Shown here piece after piece: positions 25,118 through 36,452 of a stretch of 64,000 nt of DNA. How positions within the stretch are numbered: position 1 is the first letter of the stretch; every line of letters begins with the position of its first letter. The position numbers and the translations under genes were made by a program. Source of the DNA: Burkholderia anthina (lineage in GTDB: Bacteria; Pseudomonadota; Gammaproteobacteria; Burkholderiales; Burkholderiaceae); NCBI RefSeq assembly GCF_902498995.1, contig NZ_CABVLY010000007.1:210205-274204 (forward strand), in the 5' to 3' direction. The notes under the pieces are model-generated. The model did no database searches. It worked only from the letters and a program-made list of their open reading frames with translations, and was not told where the DNA came from.

Positions 25118-26068
25118 TCAATAAAAATCCGGCACGATCATGTCGTCCGGCACCGGACGACGGATGTAGTCCTCGTGGTGCTCGCGCTGCGGCAAGTCGA
25201 TGGTCGAACGCGGCACCTCGTGATACGGCACCTGGTCCAGCAGATGGCGAATGCAGTTCAGCCGCGCGCGCTTCTTGTCGACGGCCTGCACGACCCACCA
25301 CGGCGCCTCGGGGATATGCGTGCGCTGCAGCATTTCCTCCTTCGCAGCCGTATAGGCCTCCCAGCGGCGGCGGCTCTCGAGGTCCATCGGGCTCAGTTTC
25401 CACTGCTTCAGCGGATCCTCGATCCGGCTCTGGAAACGCAGCTCCTGCTCGTGATCGGTGATCGAGAACCAGTACTTGACGATCTGGATCCCGCTACGCG
25501 CGAGCATTTTCTCGAACTCGGGCACCGAGCGGAAAAACTCCTCGTATTCGTCGTCGGTGCAGAAATTCATCACGCGCTCGACGCCCGCGCGGTTGTACCA
25601 GCTGCGGTCGAACAGCACGATCTCGCCGCCGGCCGGCAGATGCGTGACGTAGCGCTGGAAATACCATTGCGTGCGCTCGCGGTTGCTCGGCGCGGGCAGC
25701 GCCGCCACGCGGCACACGCGCGGGTTCAGCCGCTGCGTGATGCGCTTGATCGCCCCGCCCTTGCCTGCCGCGTCGCGCCCCTCGAAAATGACGATGAGCC
25801 GGTGCCCCGTGGCCACGACCCAGTCCTGCAGCTTCACGAGTTCGCCCTGCAACCGGAACAACTCGCGGAAATACTGTTTGCGCGCTTCGCGGCGCTCCTG
25901 AGAGAACAGCAGGTCGTCGCCGTCGTCGAAGCGGCGGTCGTCGAGCTCCATCTCGAGCTCTTCGTCATAAGCGTCGACGAGGTCCTCCTCGAAACGGCGC
26001 TGTCGCGTTTCGAGCGATGCCATATCGGTGAGGTTGTCGGTCTCGGTGCGGGTAGTGTTGTCGCCCAT
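25118..26068 (-). CDS. ppk2: Polyphosphate kinase 2
   Basis: A 316-residue PPK2-family kinase that transfers phosphate between polyphosphate and nucleotides. Walker A is GRDAAGKGG at 97-105, Walker B is VLFDRSWYNR at 151-160, and the lid-region arginines (PSNRERTQWYFQRY) are present. The acidic N-terminal extension (EELEMELDDRRFDDGDD) is common in proteobacterial members. GGAGG lies 5 bases before ATG 26068. It is convergent with yigZ and stands alone. Confidence 0.9.
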   Translation of the reverse strand: MGDNTTRTETDNLTDMASLETRQRRFEEDLVDAYDEELEMELDDRRFDDGDDLLFSQERREARKQYFRELFRLQGELVKLQDWVVATGHRLIVIFEGRDAAGKGGAIKRITQRLNPRVCRVAALPAPSNRERTQWYFQRYVTHLPAGGEIVLFDRSWYNRAGVERVMNFCTDDEYEEFFRSVPEFEKMLARSGIQIVKYWFSITDHEQELRFQSRIEDPLKQWKLSPMDLESRRRWEAYTAAKEEMLQRTHIPEAPWWVVQAVDKKRARLNCIRHLLDQVPYHEVPRSTIDLPQREHHEDYIRRPVPDDMIVPDFY

Positions 26069-26914
26069 GGGGCCTCCTTCCTTCAGTTGACGCAGCCAAA
26101 CTCCGCCATTATCCCAGCGTCGCGCGTCAAATTGATGAAACGGCCCGCGGGGCCCCGTCGGGAGTGCAACCGCCGCCGGTTGCACGGCTGGCACGGCTGG
26201 GCGGGCGGACTGGGCCACTCGGGCGCGACGCCCGCACGGTCGCGACATCGTCCCGGCCCGCCACCGCTGTCGACGATCGCCCTTCGGCCGGCGACATACC
26301 GCCGGCGGCGAACCGAACCCGGGCCTTGAAGCGGGTCGGCGGCCTTCAGAAGCCGCGCCGCCCGTCCCGCGGGTTCAGGTCGTCAGCCGGGAATGCGGCG
26401 GCCGGAACCGGCAGCCTCTTGCCGCGATGCGTGCCGACCTCCCGACCGGCCGGCTCGAATACGCCGCGTCGACAGCCGCGCATCCGCACGCTGACTACGA
26501 CACGACGCCCGACATGCCGGATCAGCAGCGCGACACCTCGTGCATGCGTAAAAATCCGTTCGTCGCGTCATGGCGATACGTGCAAACTGCGGTTGAAAAC
26601 ACAGTCCATCCAGCCCGCCGAGAAACCCCTGAGCGAGACAGAAAATTTTCACCGAAAACAACCCTTGAACCGGCTGCAATCGCAACGTCACACGCCACTC
26701 GCCAACACCTCGCAATCTAGTTGCGCACACAACCTTTTCCCTAAATGCCGTTTTGCGCACAGTACGCCTCACCGCTTCGAAGCCCCCCACACGTCACCGC
26801 ATCACATCCTGCAAACTCATCCCGACCCTGCGGCATCGCACCGTGCAATTCGCATACCCGGCGGCCCACCACCCGCTCTCACGGCCTTCACGCCGTGCAG
26901 GGGTATACGTGGTG
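26069..26914. other. Long intergenic region, no gene seen
   Basis: About 850 bases between ppk2 and the amidase promoter. Open frames exist (for example 26164-26940) but are rich in Arg, Pro and Thr, lack motifs and ribosome sites, and look non-coding. Confidence 0.4.
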
Positions 26915-26943
26915 TTGCATCCAGAAAAAACTTTGCATAGAGT
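26915..26943 (+). promoter_or_regulatory. Putative sigma-70 promoter of the amidase operon
   Basis: TTGCAT (26915-26920), a 17-base spacer, then TAGAGT (26938-26943). This places a transcription start near 26950 and a leader of about 225 bases before amiE. The match is moderate (3/6 and 4/6). Confidence 0.4.
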
Positions 26944-27057
26944 GCATCCCATCGATTCCGGCGGACAAAGACGTCCCACGATCGTGCGCAGCCCGGGTCC
27001 GCTAGCCCGCGCCGCGCCGGCCGCCCCGCAAGCGGCCACCCTATCCGCATTCCCGTT

Positions 27058-27098
27058 ATCCGACAGCGTTGTCGGGTGAACGGACCGGCAAAGAAGCC
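27058..27098 (+). promoter_or_regulatory. Two-hexaloop ANTAR antiterminator element in the amiE leader
   Basis: Hairpin P1 has stem CCGAC/GTCGG (27060-27064 with 27071-27075, extendable by a G-U and an A-U pair) and the six-base loop AGCGTT (27065-27070). After an 11-base linker, hairpin P2 has stem GGC/GCC (27087-27089 with 27096-27098) and loop AAAGAA (27090-27095). Both loops have A at position 1 and G at position 4, the signature of RNA sites bound by ANTAR-domain proteins such as EutV and NasR. P2 shares bases 27094-27098 with the 5' arm of the terminator, so the two structures exclude each other. The ANTAR protein AmiR is encoded at the end of this operon. Confidence 0.75.
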
Positions 27099-27132
27099 CT
27101 TGCCTCGCTCGTCGAGGCAAGGGCTTTTTTTT
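27094..27132 (+). terminator. Strong leader terminator upstream of amiE
   Basis: A perfect 14-bp stem (27094-27107 with 27113-27126, loop CTCGT) followed by eight T residues (27125-27132), ending 43 bases before amiE. It would stop transcription unless the overlapping ANTAR hairpin P2 forms. A further small hairpin (GGCCGC/GCGGCC, 27019-27037) lies upstream. Confidence 0.9.
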
Positions 27133-27175
27133 GTCCTTCGAAAACGTACTTCCTCAACCGAATCAGGAGCACACC

Positions 27176-28213
27176 ATGCGTCATGGCGATATTTCCAGCA
27201 GCAACGACGCCGTCGGCGTCGCCGTCGTCCAGTACAAGATGCCGCGCCTGCACACGCGCGCCGAGGTCATCGCAAACGCACGCGAGATCGCCGAGCGCGT
27301 GGTCGGCATCAAGCGCGGCCTGCCCGGCATGGACCTCATCGTGTTCCCCGAGTATTCGACGCACGGGATCATGTACGACGCGAAGGAGATGTACGACACG
27401 GCGTCGACCGTGCCCGGCGAGGAAACCGACATCTTCGCGGCCGCGTGCCGCAAGGCGAACGTGTGGGGCGTGTTCTCGCTGACCGGCGAGCGTCACGAGG
27501 AGCATCCGGACAAGGCCCCGTACAACACGCTCGTGCTGATCAACAACCAGGGCGAGATCGTGCAGAAGTACCGCAAGATCATGCCGTGGGTGCCGGTCGA
27601 AGGCTGGTATCCGGGCAACTGCACGTACGTCGCCGACGGCCCGAAGGGGCTCAAGATCAGCCTGATCATCTGCGACGACGGCAACTACCCGGAAATCTGG
27701 CGCGACTGCGCAATGCGTGGCGCCGAGCTGGTCGTGCGCTGCCAGGGCTACATGTACCCGGCGAAGGATCAGCAGGTGCTGGTGTCGAAAGCGATGGCGT
27801 TCATGAACAACTGCTACGTCGCGGTCGCGAACGCGTCGGGCTTCGACGGCGTGTATTCGTATTTCGGCCACTCGGCGATCGTCGGCTTCGACGGCCGCAC
27901 GCTCGGCGAATGCGGCGAAGAGGAAAACGGCGTGCAGTACGCGGAGCTGTCGGTGAGCCTGATCCGCGACGCGCGCCGCAACATGCAGTCGCAGAACCAC
28001 CTGTACAAGCTGCTGCATCGCGGCTACACCGGCAAGATCGGTTCCGGCGAATCGCCGAACGGCGTCGCGCAATGCCCGTTCGAGTTTTACGCGAACTGGG
28101 TGAACGACCCGGACGGCACGCGCCAGGCCGTCGAACGCCTCACGCGCGCGACGCCCGGCACGCCGGAATGCCCGATCGAGGGCATCCCGGCCGAAGCGCC
28201 CGCGCACCGCTGA
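27176..28213 (+). CDS. amiE: Aliphatic amidase
   Basis: A 345-residue nitrilase-superfamily amidase hydrolysing short aliphatic amides to acid and ammonia in the cytoplasm. The sequence begins [11 protein letters not shown] exactly like Pseudomonas AmiE, and the catalytic triad Glu59 (VFPEY), Lys134 (KYRKI) and Cys166 (LIICDDGN) is complete. GGAG precedes ATG 27176; the longer in-frame start would fall inside the terminator. It heads the operon amiE-amiS-amiB-VWA-amiC-amiR and is controlled by the leader terminator and AmiR, as described above. Confidence 0.95.
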   Translation: MRHGDISSSNDAVGVAVVQYKMPRLHTRAEVIANAREIAERVVGIKRGLPGMDLIVFPEYSTHGIMYDAKEMYDTASTVPGEETDIFAAACRKANVWGVFSLTGERHEEHPDKAPYNTLVLINNQGEIVQKYRKIMPWVPVEGWYPGNCTYVADGPKGLKISLIICDDGNYPEIWRDCAMRGAELVVRCQGYMYPAKDQQVLVSKAMAFMNNCYVAVANASGFDGVYSYFGHSAIVGFDGRTLGECGEEENGVQYAELSVSLIRDARRNMQSQNHLYKLLHRGYTGKIGSGESPNGVAQCPFEFYANWVNDPDGTRQAVERLTRATPGTPECPIEGIPAEAPAHR

Positions 28214-28283
28214 GCACGCAGCCCCTGCCCGGCCGTTCGCGTCATGCGCGCGAACGGCTCCGCCTCATTCTGGAGCCCTCATC

Positions 28284-28765
28284 ATGCTCGGTGTCGCTCT
28301 CTTTTTCATCGGCGCGGTGCTGGTCGTCAACGGCGTCGCGCTCACCGGCCGCATCGAACCGCGCGATGCGGCCGGCCTGAACCTGCTCGTCGGGCTGCTC
28401 GCGCTGCTGATCAACCTCGCCGGCCTCGTGCAGGCATCCGCGCCGCCGCAGTATTTCTCGAGCGCGGGCGGCCTGCTGTTCGCGTTCACGTACCTGTATC
28501 TCGCCGCCGTCCAGTGGCGCGGGCTGCAAGGCGCGGGCCTCGGCTGGTATTGCCTGTTCGTCGCGATCAGCGCGCTCGTCTATGCAGGCACGTCGCACGA
28601 CCTGCGTTTCGGTGCGATGTGGCTGCTGTGGTCGAGCCTGTGGTTCCTGTTCTTCGTCGCGCTGGGGCTGAAGCGCCGCGTGCGTTTCCTGCCCGGCTAC
28701 ACGATCGCGATCGGCGTCGGCACGTGCTGGCTGCCCGGGATGCTGATGATGACGGGGAGGTGGTG

Positions 28766-28766
<1 letters not shown>
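28284..28766 (+). CDS. amiS: AmiS/UreI-family amide or urea channel
   Basis: A 160-residue membrane protein with six hydrophobic segments (MLGVALFFIGAVLVVNGVAL through IAIGVGTCWLPGMLMM). AFTYLYLAA and the Trp-rich segments are typical of the UreI/AmiS family, which lets small amides or urea cross the inner membrane. GGAG lies upstream of ATG 28284, and the stop shares a base with the next start (TGATG). It would import amide substrates for AmiE. In Pseudomonas amiS is last in the operon; here it is second. Confidence 0.88.
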
Positions 28767-29595
<829 letters not shown>

Positions 29596-29599
<4 letters not shown>

Positions 29600-31164
29600 G
29601 CGCCGACATGAACGCGCTGCAGCTCGCCCGCTTCCTGCACGGCATGACCGCGCGCGAAACCGGCGTGCAGCTCGACGATGCCGCGCCGCGCGCGACGCTC
29701 GGCCACGCGACGCTGCGCGTGCCGCGCACGTTGCCGCCCGATGCGCGTGTCGCCGCGGCGGCACACGCCCTCGCGCACTGGCGGCACTCTCCGTCCGGCG
29801 AACCGGCCGGCACGCTCACGCCGATCGGCATCGCGATCGCCGGCCTGATCGAGGATGCACGCGTCGAAACGCTGCTCGCCCGCGAATGGCCGGGGCTCGC
29901 GACCTTCTGGGCGCCGGCGTTCGCGCCGATCGACCGCGAAGGGCTCACGTTCGGCCGCCTGTGCGCGCGACTCGCGAAGGCGTTGTTCGATCGTTCGTAT
30001 CGCGACGGCAATCCGTGGGTCGACACCGGCGTGCAACTGTTCGACGCGCTGCGCGACCGGCTCGACGACTACCGCGCATGTCGCACGATCGCGTCGCGGC
30101 TCGCGAACGATCTCGGCCAGATGCGCGTGCGCTTCGAACCGGACGACGGCACATGGCTGCGCTATCGCGACGACAACGCGTGGCTGTGGACGCAGCCGGC
30201 CGCCGCGTCCGAGCGTGCGGGCAGCGAAGGCGTCGACACGTCGGCCGCCACCGGCGGCCACGCCGACGCGCCGGACGACACACCGGCACCGCCCGCCGAT
30301 GCACCGCGCTATCCCGAGTGGAATTGCCACACGCGGCGCGAACGGCGCGACTGGGCGACGATCGTCGAACGCGCGCCGCCCACGTCCGCGCCATCGCCGT
30401 CGCTCGCCGCGCGGGTGGACGCGGACCGGCGCACCGCCCGGCACATGCGCCCGGCACGCGCGGCGGAATTGCTGCGACGCGTCGGGCGCCAGCTCGACGG
30501 CGACGCGCTCGACGTCGATGCGGCGATCGCCGCCCGCATCGCGCGACACGCGGGGCATGCGCCCGATCCGCGCATATTCCGTCGCCGCGTCCCGCACGAC
30601 GCGTGCGGGCCCGTCCTGATCCTGCTCGACCTGTCCGCGTCGACCGCCGCGCACGTGGCCGCGCTCGAGAAGCGCGCGGCCTTCGTGCTCGGCGACCTGT
30701 TCGATCGGCAGCGGCGGCGCTGGGCCGTGCACGGCTACACGTCGGACGGCCGGCACCGCGTGTACTACGCGCGCTTCAAGGATTTCGACGACGCGTTCGA
30801 CGCGCCCCGCCGCACGGCGCTGCTCGCGGCCGACGCCGGGATGAGCACGCGCACCGGCGCCGCGCTGCGCCACGCGCTTGCGCTGCTGCGTCGCGAGACC
30901 GGGTCCGTGCGCGCCGCCGTGCTGATGATCGGCGACGGCGAGGCCGCCGACATCGACGTGTTCGATCCGCGCTATCTCGTCGAGGATGCACGCCATGCGG
31001 CGCGCCACGGCCGGCAGCATGGCGTCGCGATCGCGGGTTTGTCGTTCGGCGCGCCGCCCGGCTTGTCTACAATACTTGGCGTCGGCCCGAGCTGCGTTCA
31101 CGCGGCGAACGGCGACGCCCTGCCGGCCGTCGTCGCACAGGCGGCCGGGCGGCTGACCGCCTGA
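29596..31164 (+). CDS. VWA-domain protein, CbbO/NorD-like partner of the MoxR ATPase
   Basis: A 522-residue cytoplasmic protein. The N-terminal two-thirds is an alpha-helical NorD/CbbO-like region (PIGIAIAGLIEDARVETL near 80), with a low-complexity Ala/Asp/Pro linker at about 205-240. The C-terminal von Willebrand A domain starts at ILLDLSAST (a DxSxS MIDAS motif near residue 343) and continues with AGMSTRTGAALRHAL and AVLMIGDGEAADID. Coupled to amiB by ATGA. MoxR-VWA pairs insert metals or reactivate inhibited enzymes; I do not recall a VWA gene in the classical Pseudomonas ami operon. Confidence 0.82.
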
Positions 31165-31196
31165 CGGCCCTACCCGGAAGAGACAGGAAAGACCGA

Positions 31197-32339
31197 ATGA
31201 ACAGTGTGAAGGTTGGCGTTTTGTTCTCGCAGAGCGGATTCACGTCGCGCCTCGGCCAGAGCCAGTTGCGCGGCACGCTGCAGGCGATCGCCGAGATCAA
31301 CGAAGCCGGCGGCGCGAACGGCTGCGAGATCGTGCCGGTCGTGCGCGACGCGTGCTCGGACCCGGCCGTCTACGCGCGTCTTGCCGAAGACCTGATCGCC
31401 ACCGAGCGCGTGAACGTGCTGTTCGGCGCGTACATGTCGAGCAGCCGCAAGGCGCTGATTCCGATCGTCGAGAAGTGGAACAAGCTGCTGTTCTACCCGA
31501 CGCTGTACGAAGGCTTCGAATTCTCGCCGAACGTGATCTACACGGGCGCCGCGCCGAACCAGAACAGCGTGCAGCTCGCCGCGTTCATGACCGCGCAGTT
31601 CGGCGCGCGCGTGTACCTCGTCGGGTCCGACTACATCTACCCGTACGAGTCGAACCGCATCATGATCGACCTCGTCACGCAGCATCCGGAAGGCCAGATC
31701 CTCGGCGAGGTCTACATGCCGCTCGTCACGTCCGAGCAGAATTTCGCGGCGGTGGTGGCCGACATCCGCGCGAAGGCGCCCGACTTCGTGTTCAGCACGC
31801 TGGTCGGCGACAGCACGGCCGCGTTCTACCGCGCGTATGCGCAAGCCGGGCTCGACGCACGCAAGATGCCGATCGCGAGCCTGACGACGTCCGAGATCGA
31901 GCTCGGCCAGATGGGCGCGGCCGCGGCCGGCCACTACACGTCGTCGCCCTATTTCCAGACCGTCGACTCGGACGTGAACCGGCGCTGCATCGCGCAATTG
32001 AAGGCGCGCTTCGGCGACGACGCGAACGCGTCCGCGCCATGGGAAGCCGCGTATTTCCAGGTGCACCTGTTCGCGAACGCGCTCGCGCGCGCCGGCACCG
32101 ACCAGCGCGACCGGCTCGTCGAGCATCTCGCCGAATCGGAATTCGACGCGCCGCAGGGCCGCGTGAAGATCGACCGGCTCACGCAGCACACGTGCCTGTA
32201 TCCGCGCATCGGCTGCGCGACGGCGGACGGCAATTTCACGATCGTGCGCGAAGCGACGCGCCGCGTGCATCCCGATCCGTATCTCGTCACGCATTCGCTC
32301 GGCGATCGCGTGCATACGCCCGACGAACTGAAGGCATAG
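31197..32339 (+). CDS. amiC: Amide-sensing negative regulator AmiC
   Basis: A 380-residue periplasmic-binding-fold protein without a signal peptide, as expected for the cytoplasmic sensor. VGVLFSQSGFTS, LFYPTLYEGFE and VGSDYIYPYESNRI are hallmarks of AmiC/UrtA-like proteins. AGGAAAG precedes ATG 31197. In Pseudomonas, AmiC sequesters AmiR until an amide binds; AmiR follows here after 6 bases, which supports complex formation. Confidence 0.92.
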   Translation: MNSVKVGVLFSQSGFTSRLGQSQLRGTLQAIAEINEAGGANGCEIVPVVRDACSDPAVYARLAEDLIATERVNVLFGAYMSSSRKALIPIVEKWNKLLFYPTLYEGFEFSPNVIYTGAAPNQNSVQLAAFMTAQFGARVYLVGSDYIYPYESNRIMIDLVTQHPEGQILGEVYMPLVTSEQNFAAVVADIRAKAPDFVFSTLVGDSTAAFYRAYAQAGLDARKMPIASLTTSEIELGQMGAAAAGHYTSSPYFQTVDSDVNRRCIAQLKARFGDDANASAPWEAAYFQVHLFANALARAGTDQRDRLVEHLAESEFDAPQGRVKIDRLTQHTCLYPRIGCATADGNFTIVREATRRVHPDPYLVTHSLGDRVHTPDELKA

Positions 32340-32345
32340 CCGACG

Positions 32346-32957
32346 ATGCGCGCCCGCACCCCGATCCGCTCGACGCCGCGCCTGCTCGCCGAACTCCGTT
32401 CGCTTCGCGTGATGGTGTACTACCCGGACGACGACAACGGCCTGCTGATCGTCGAGCAACTGTCGCGCATCGGCTGCCCGAGCGAGCAGCGCTGGCCGCC
32501 GCCCGCCGAGTTGCCGGAGAGCGTCGATCTCGTGATTCTCGCGGTGCGGCCCGATCTGCTGCATCTGTCGATCCCGTGGCTCGAGGACGATGCGCGGCCG
32601 CCGGTGATCGCCGTCACGACCTATGAAAGCCCGACCATCCTCGAACTGATGCTGCGCATCGACGCGCAAAGCGCGGTGACGACGCCCGTGCGCTCGTTCG
32701 GGCTGTTGAGCGCGATGGCGCTCGCGTGTCACCAGAGCCGCCGGCACGACGAATACCGGCGCCGCATCGCGCAGCTCGAACAGCGCGTGATATCCGCGCG
32801 CACGCTGCAGGAAGCGAAGACGTTGCTGATGCAGCACAACGGCATCGGCGAGGAAGAGGCGTATCAGCAGATCCGCTCGCAGGCGATGGAGCGGCGCATC
32901 TCGATCAACCAGCTCGCCGAACAAATCGTGCAGGCGCACGCGCTGCTGAAGCGGTGA
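32346..32957 (+). CDS. amiR: ANTAR-domain transcription antiterminator AmiR
   Basis: A 203-residue protein. An N-terminal pseudo-receiver domain (about 15-130, without the phosphoacceptor pattern), a coiled coil (RRRIAQLEQRVISARTLQEAK, roughly 138-158) and a C-terminal three-helix ANTAR domain (about 150-198; LLMQHNGIGEEEAYQQIRSQAM) match AmiR. Its predicted target is the two-hexaloop element at 27058-27098 in front of amiE, giving a closed loop: amide relieves AmiC, AmiR prevents termination. Confidence 0.92.
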   Translation: MRARTPIRSTPRLLAELRSLRVMVYYPDDDNGLLIVEQLSRIGCPSEQRWPPPAELPESVDLVILAVRPDLLHLSIPWLEDDARPPVIAVTTYESPTILELMLRIDAQSAVTTPVRSFGLLSAMALACHQSRRHDEYRRRIAQLEQRVISARTLQEAKTLLMQHNGIGEEEAYQQIRSQAMERRISINQLAEQIVQAHALLKR

Positions 32958-33104
32958 CGCATGCGCGAACGCCGTGCGTCACCGTACGTCAGTCGGGCGG
33001 CGGCAGCACGACCGTATCCTCGGGGCCGGGCACGCGCCCGTCCTGCGCACGCAGCTCCCGTTTCCTGACGGGCAACCAGCCGGTCTTGCGGTCGACGAAA
33101 CGCA

Positions 33105-33420
33105 CGTGCGTCTCGTCCGGGTTCCGGATGCACTGCGTCGACGAAGACCCCGCGCGACGGCAAGGCCGTCCTGTGCCTGCATGGCGAACCCGCGCGGGGT
33201 GATCTGTTTCGTCATCTGATCGGCGCATCGCGCCCGATCACACGGGATTCGGCAAAAGCGCAACACGGCAGGAATGCAACTACTGGTTGCAGAACCCGAT
33301 CGACAACCGCGACCGTTTCGTCGTCGCGCTCGACCTCGATCGCGTGACGCATCGCGATGCACGGCTTCACCGGCCCGGGCGAGCGGCACGGTACATTCCA
33401 CGGCCGGGCGAACACCCGGC
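33105..33420 (+). pseudogene. Decayed alpha/beta hydrolase (haloalkane-dehalogenase-like)
   Basis: Pieces of one protein appear in two alternating frames. FRMHCVDEDP comes first (ATG at 33128). A frameshift leads to GKAVLCLHGEP from 33159, and a return to the first frame gives IAPDHTGFGKSATRQ followed by LQNPIDNRDRFVVALDLDRVT. A short AMHGFTGPG from 33354 may be a last piece. This is the order of the N-terminal blocks of dehalogenase-type hydrolases (HYVDEG, LCLHGEP, APDxxGFGKS). The catalytic region and lid are missing. It lies between amiR and ggt. Confidence 0.6.
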
Positions 33421-33484
33421 CGCGAAACCACATGCGAACCGCATGCGCGGCCGCTTTCGCGAACGCGCATGCGTCACGCCGACG

Positions 33485-35206
<1,722 letters not shown>

Positions 35207-35602
35207 TGCATGTCCCCCATATGGATCTCCTTCAGGCAGGAAAGGCACCTGATCCGCTTATGGCCGCTGGCGCGCCGGCGGCCACGTGCGGTTTCGTAGT
35301 ATAGGGGGACAAAAAGGGTCGAACACGCGGTGCGCGACGAAAGCGCGCAAATTGTGCGCGGCCCCACATGCCGACGGTAAAAACCGCCACACGGGCCGGT
35401 CGAAATTTCATGCGTCGCGCGCGATCGCGCAATGCACAAAAACCGAAAGTTGCGTCGCGCGCGCACGGCGCGCGTCGCACGTAAAAAAACCTGCGATCGA
35501 GCGCCCGCAGTACACGCGTATCTGCGAAGATAGCGCCCCGATTTCGCGCCGCATCATTCGTTGCGTGCACGCGCCGCTTCACGTTTTCTCGTCTCGCTTC
35601 GT
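35207..35602. other. Intergenic region between ggt and the YdjM-like gene
   Basis: About 400 bases upstream of two divergent genes. An A-rich spot near 35310 and one near 35480 may hold promoters. No gene or clear site seen. Confidence 0.35.
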
Positions 35603-36127
35603 ATGGCTTCACACAATGCACATCATGCGACCGGCGTCGCAGCCGGCGTCGCCGCCGCCGTCCTCGTCGCACAAACCGGCGCGACGGGCCTCTGGCACAC
35701 CGGCATGCTCGCCGCATTCGCGGCAGGCGTCGCGGGCGGCACCGCGCCCGACTGGCTCGAACTCGCATGGTGGTCACGCAAGCGACGCTTGTGGATCACG
35801 CACCGCACCGTCACGCACTGGGGCATCGGCTGGATCGCGCTGCTCGCGCTCGGATGGCACGGGCTCACCCATCATCCGTATCCGCTGTGGGCCGCACCGC
35901 TGTTCGGCTTCGCATGCGGCGGCGTGATGCACCTGCTCGCCGACTGGCCGAATCCGCTCGGCGTGCCGTGGATCTGGCGGCGTCATTCGCTCAACCTGTG
36001 GAACAGCGGCCATTGCGACCTGATCGTGGTGGCTACCGCATGGGGCGGCACGCTGTGGCTCGCGCAATCGCTGTGCACGCGCGCACCGCTGCTCGAATCC
36101 TGGCTCGGCTGGCTGCATCGCGTGTAG
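35603..36127 (+). CDS. YdjM-family membrane-bound metal-dependent hydrolase (putative)
   Basis: A 174-residue inner-membrane protein. HHATGVAAG at the N-terminus, GTAPDWLE near 47-54, ITHRTVTHW near 66-74 and a late HSLN stretch are the histidine/aspartate pattern of the YdjM (DUF457) family, thought to bind metal. Four hydrophobic segments are visible. The start at ATG 35603 lacks a clear ribosome site; a further 14 residues upstream are possible. Function is unproven in the family. Confidence 0.7.
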   Translation: MASHNAHHATGVAAGVAAAVLVAQTGATGLWHTGMLAAFAAGVAGGTAPDWLELAWWSRKRRLWITHRTVTHWGIGWIALLALGWHGLTHHPYPLWAAPLFGFACGGVMHLLADWPNPLGVPWIWRRHSLNLWNSGHCDLIVVATAWGGTLWLAQSLCTRAPLLESWLGWLHRV

Positions 36128-36452
36128 TCGTGCGAAGGGCGCGCGATATCGCGTGATGTTGCGCAGCGAACCGCTCGCTTCCGTCGCGACGCGCGTTGCC
36201 GACCGCTTCTTCGACGGCTTCTTCCCCCCCCCTCCGTCTGAACCGGCACCCGCGATTCGCGGGCGCCGTGCCCGCGCACGCCTATTGAAACGCCGGCGTC
36301 GCGCCTCATCTTCATCCGTATCGACGAGACGACGCACGCACTCACGCCGCGCCCGAGGCCCGGCACGCACGCGCGTCGTCTGGCACACTGACGATTCGCG
36401 CGCGGTCGCCCGCGCGCTCGCCCCCCCGCTCGCACCCCATTTCAACGCTCCG
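36128..36452. other. Region upstream of lhr
   Basis: 325 bases including a run of ten C residues near 36226. The helicase frame stays open through it but encodes an Arg/Ser/Pro-rich stretch unlike the family, so I treat it as non-coding. Confidence 0.4.

Noticed and set aside
26164..26940. 258-codon open frame upstream of amiE
   Set aside because: Composition is Arg/Pro/Thr/Ser-rich, there is no ribosome site or motif, and it runs into the predicted amiE promoter.
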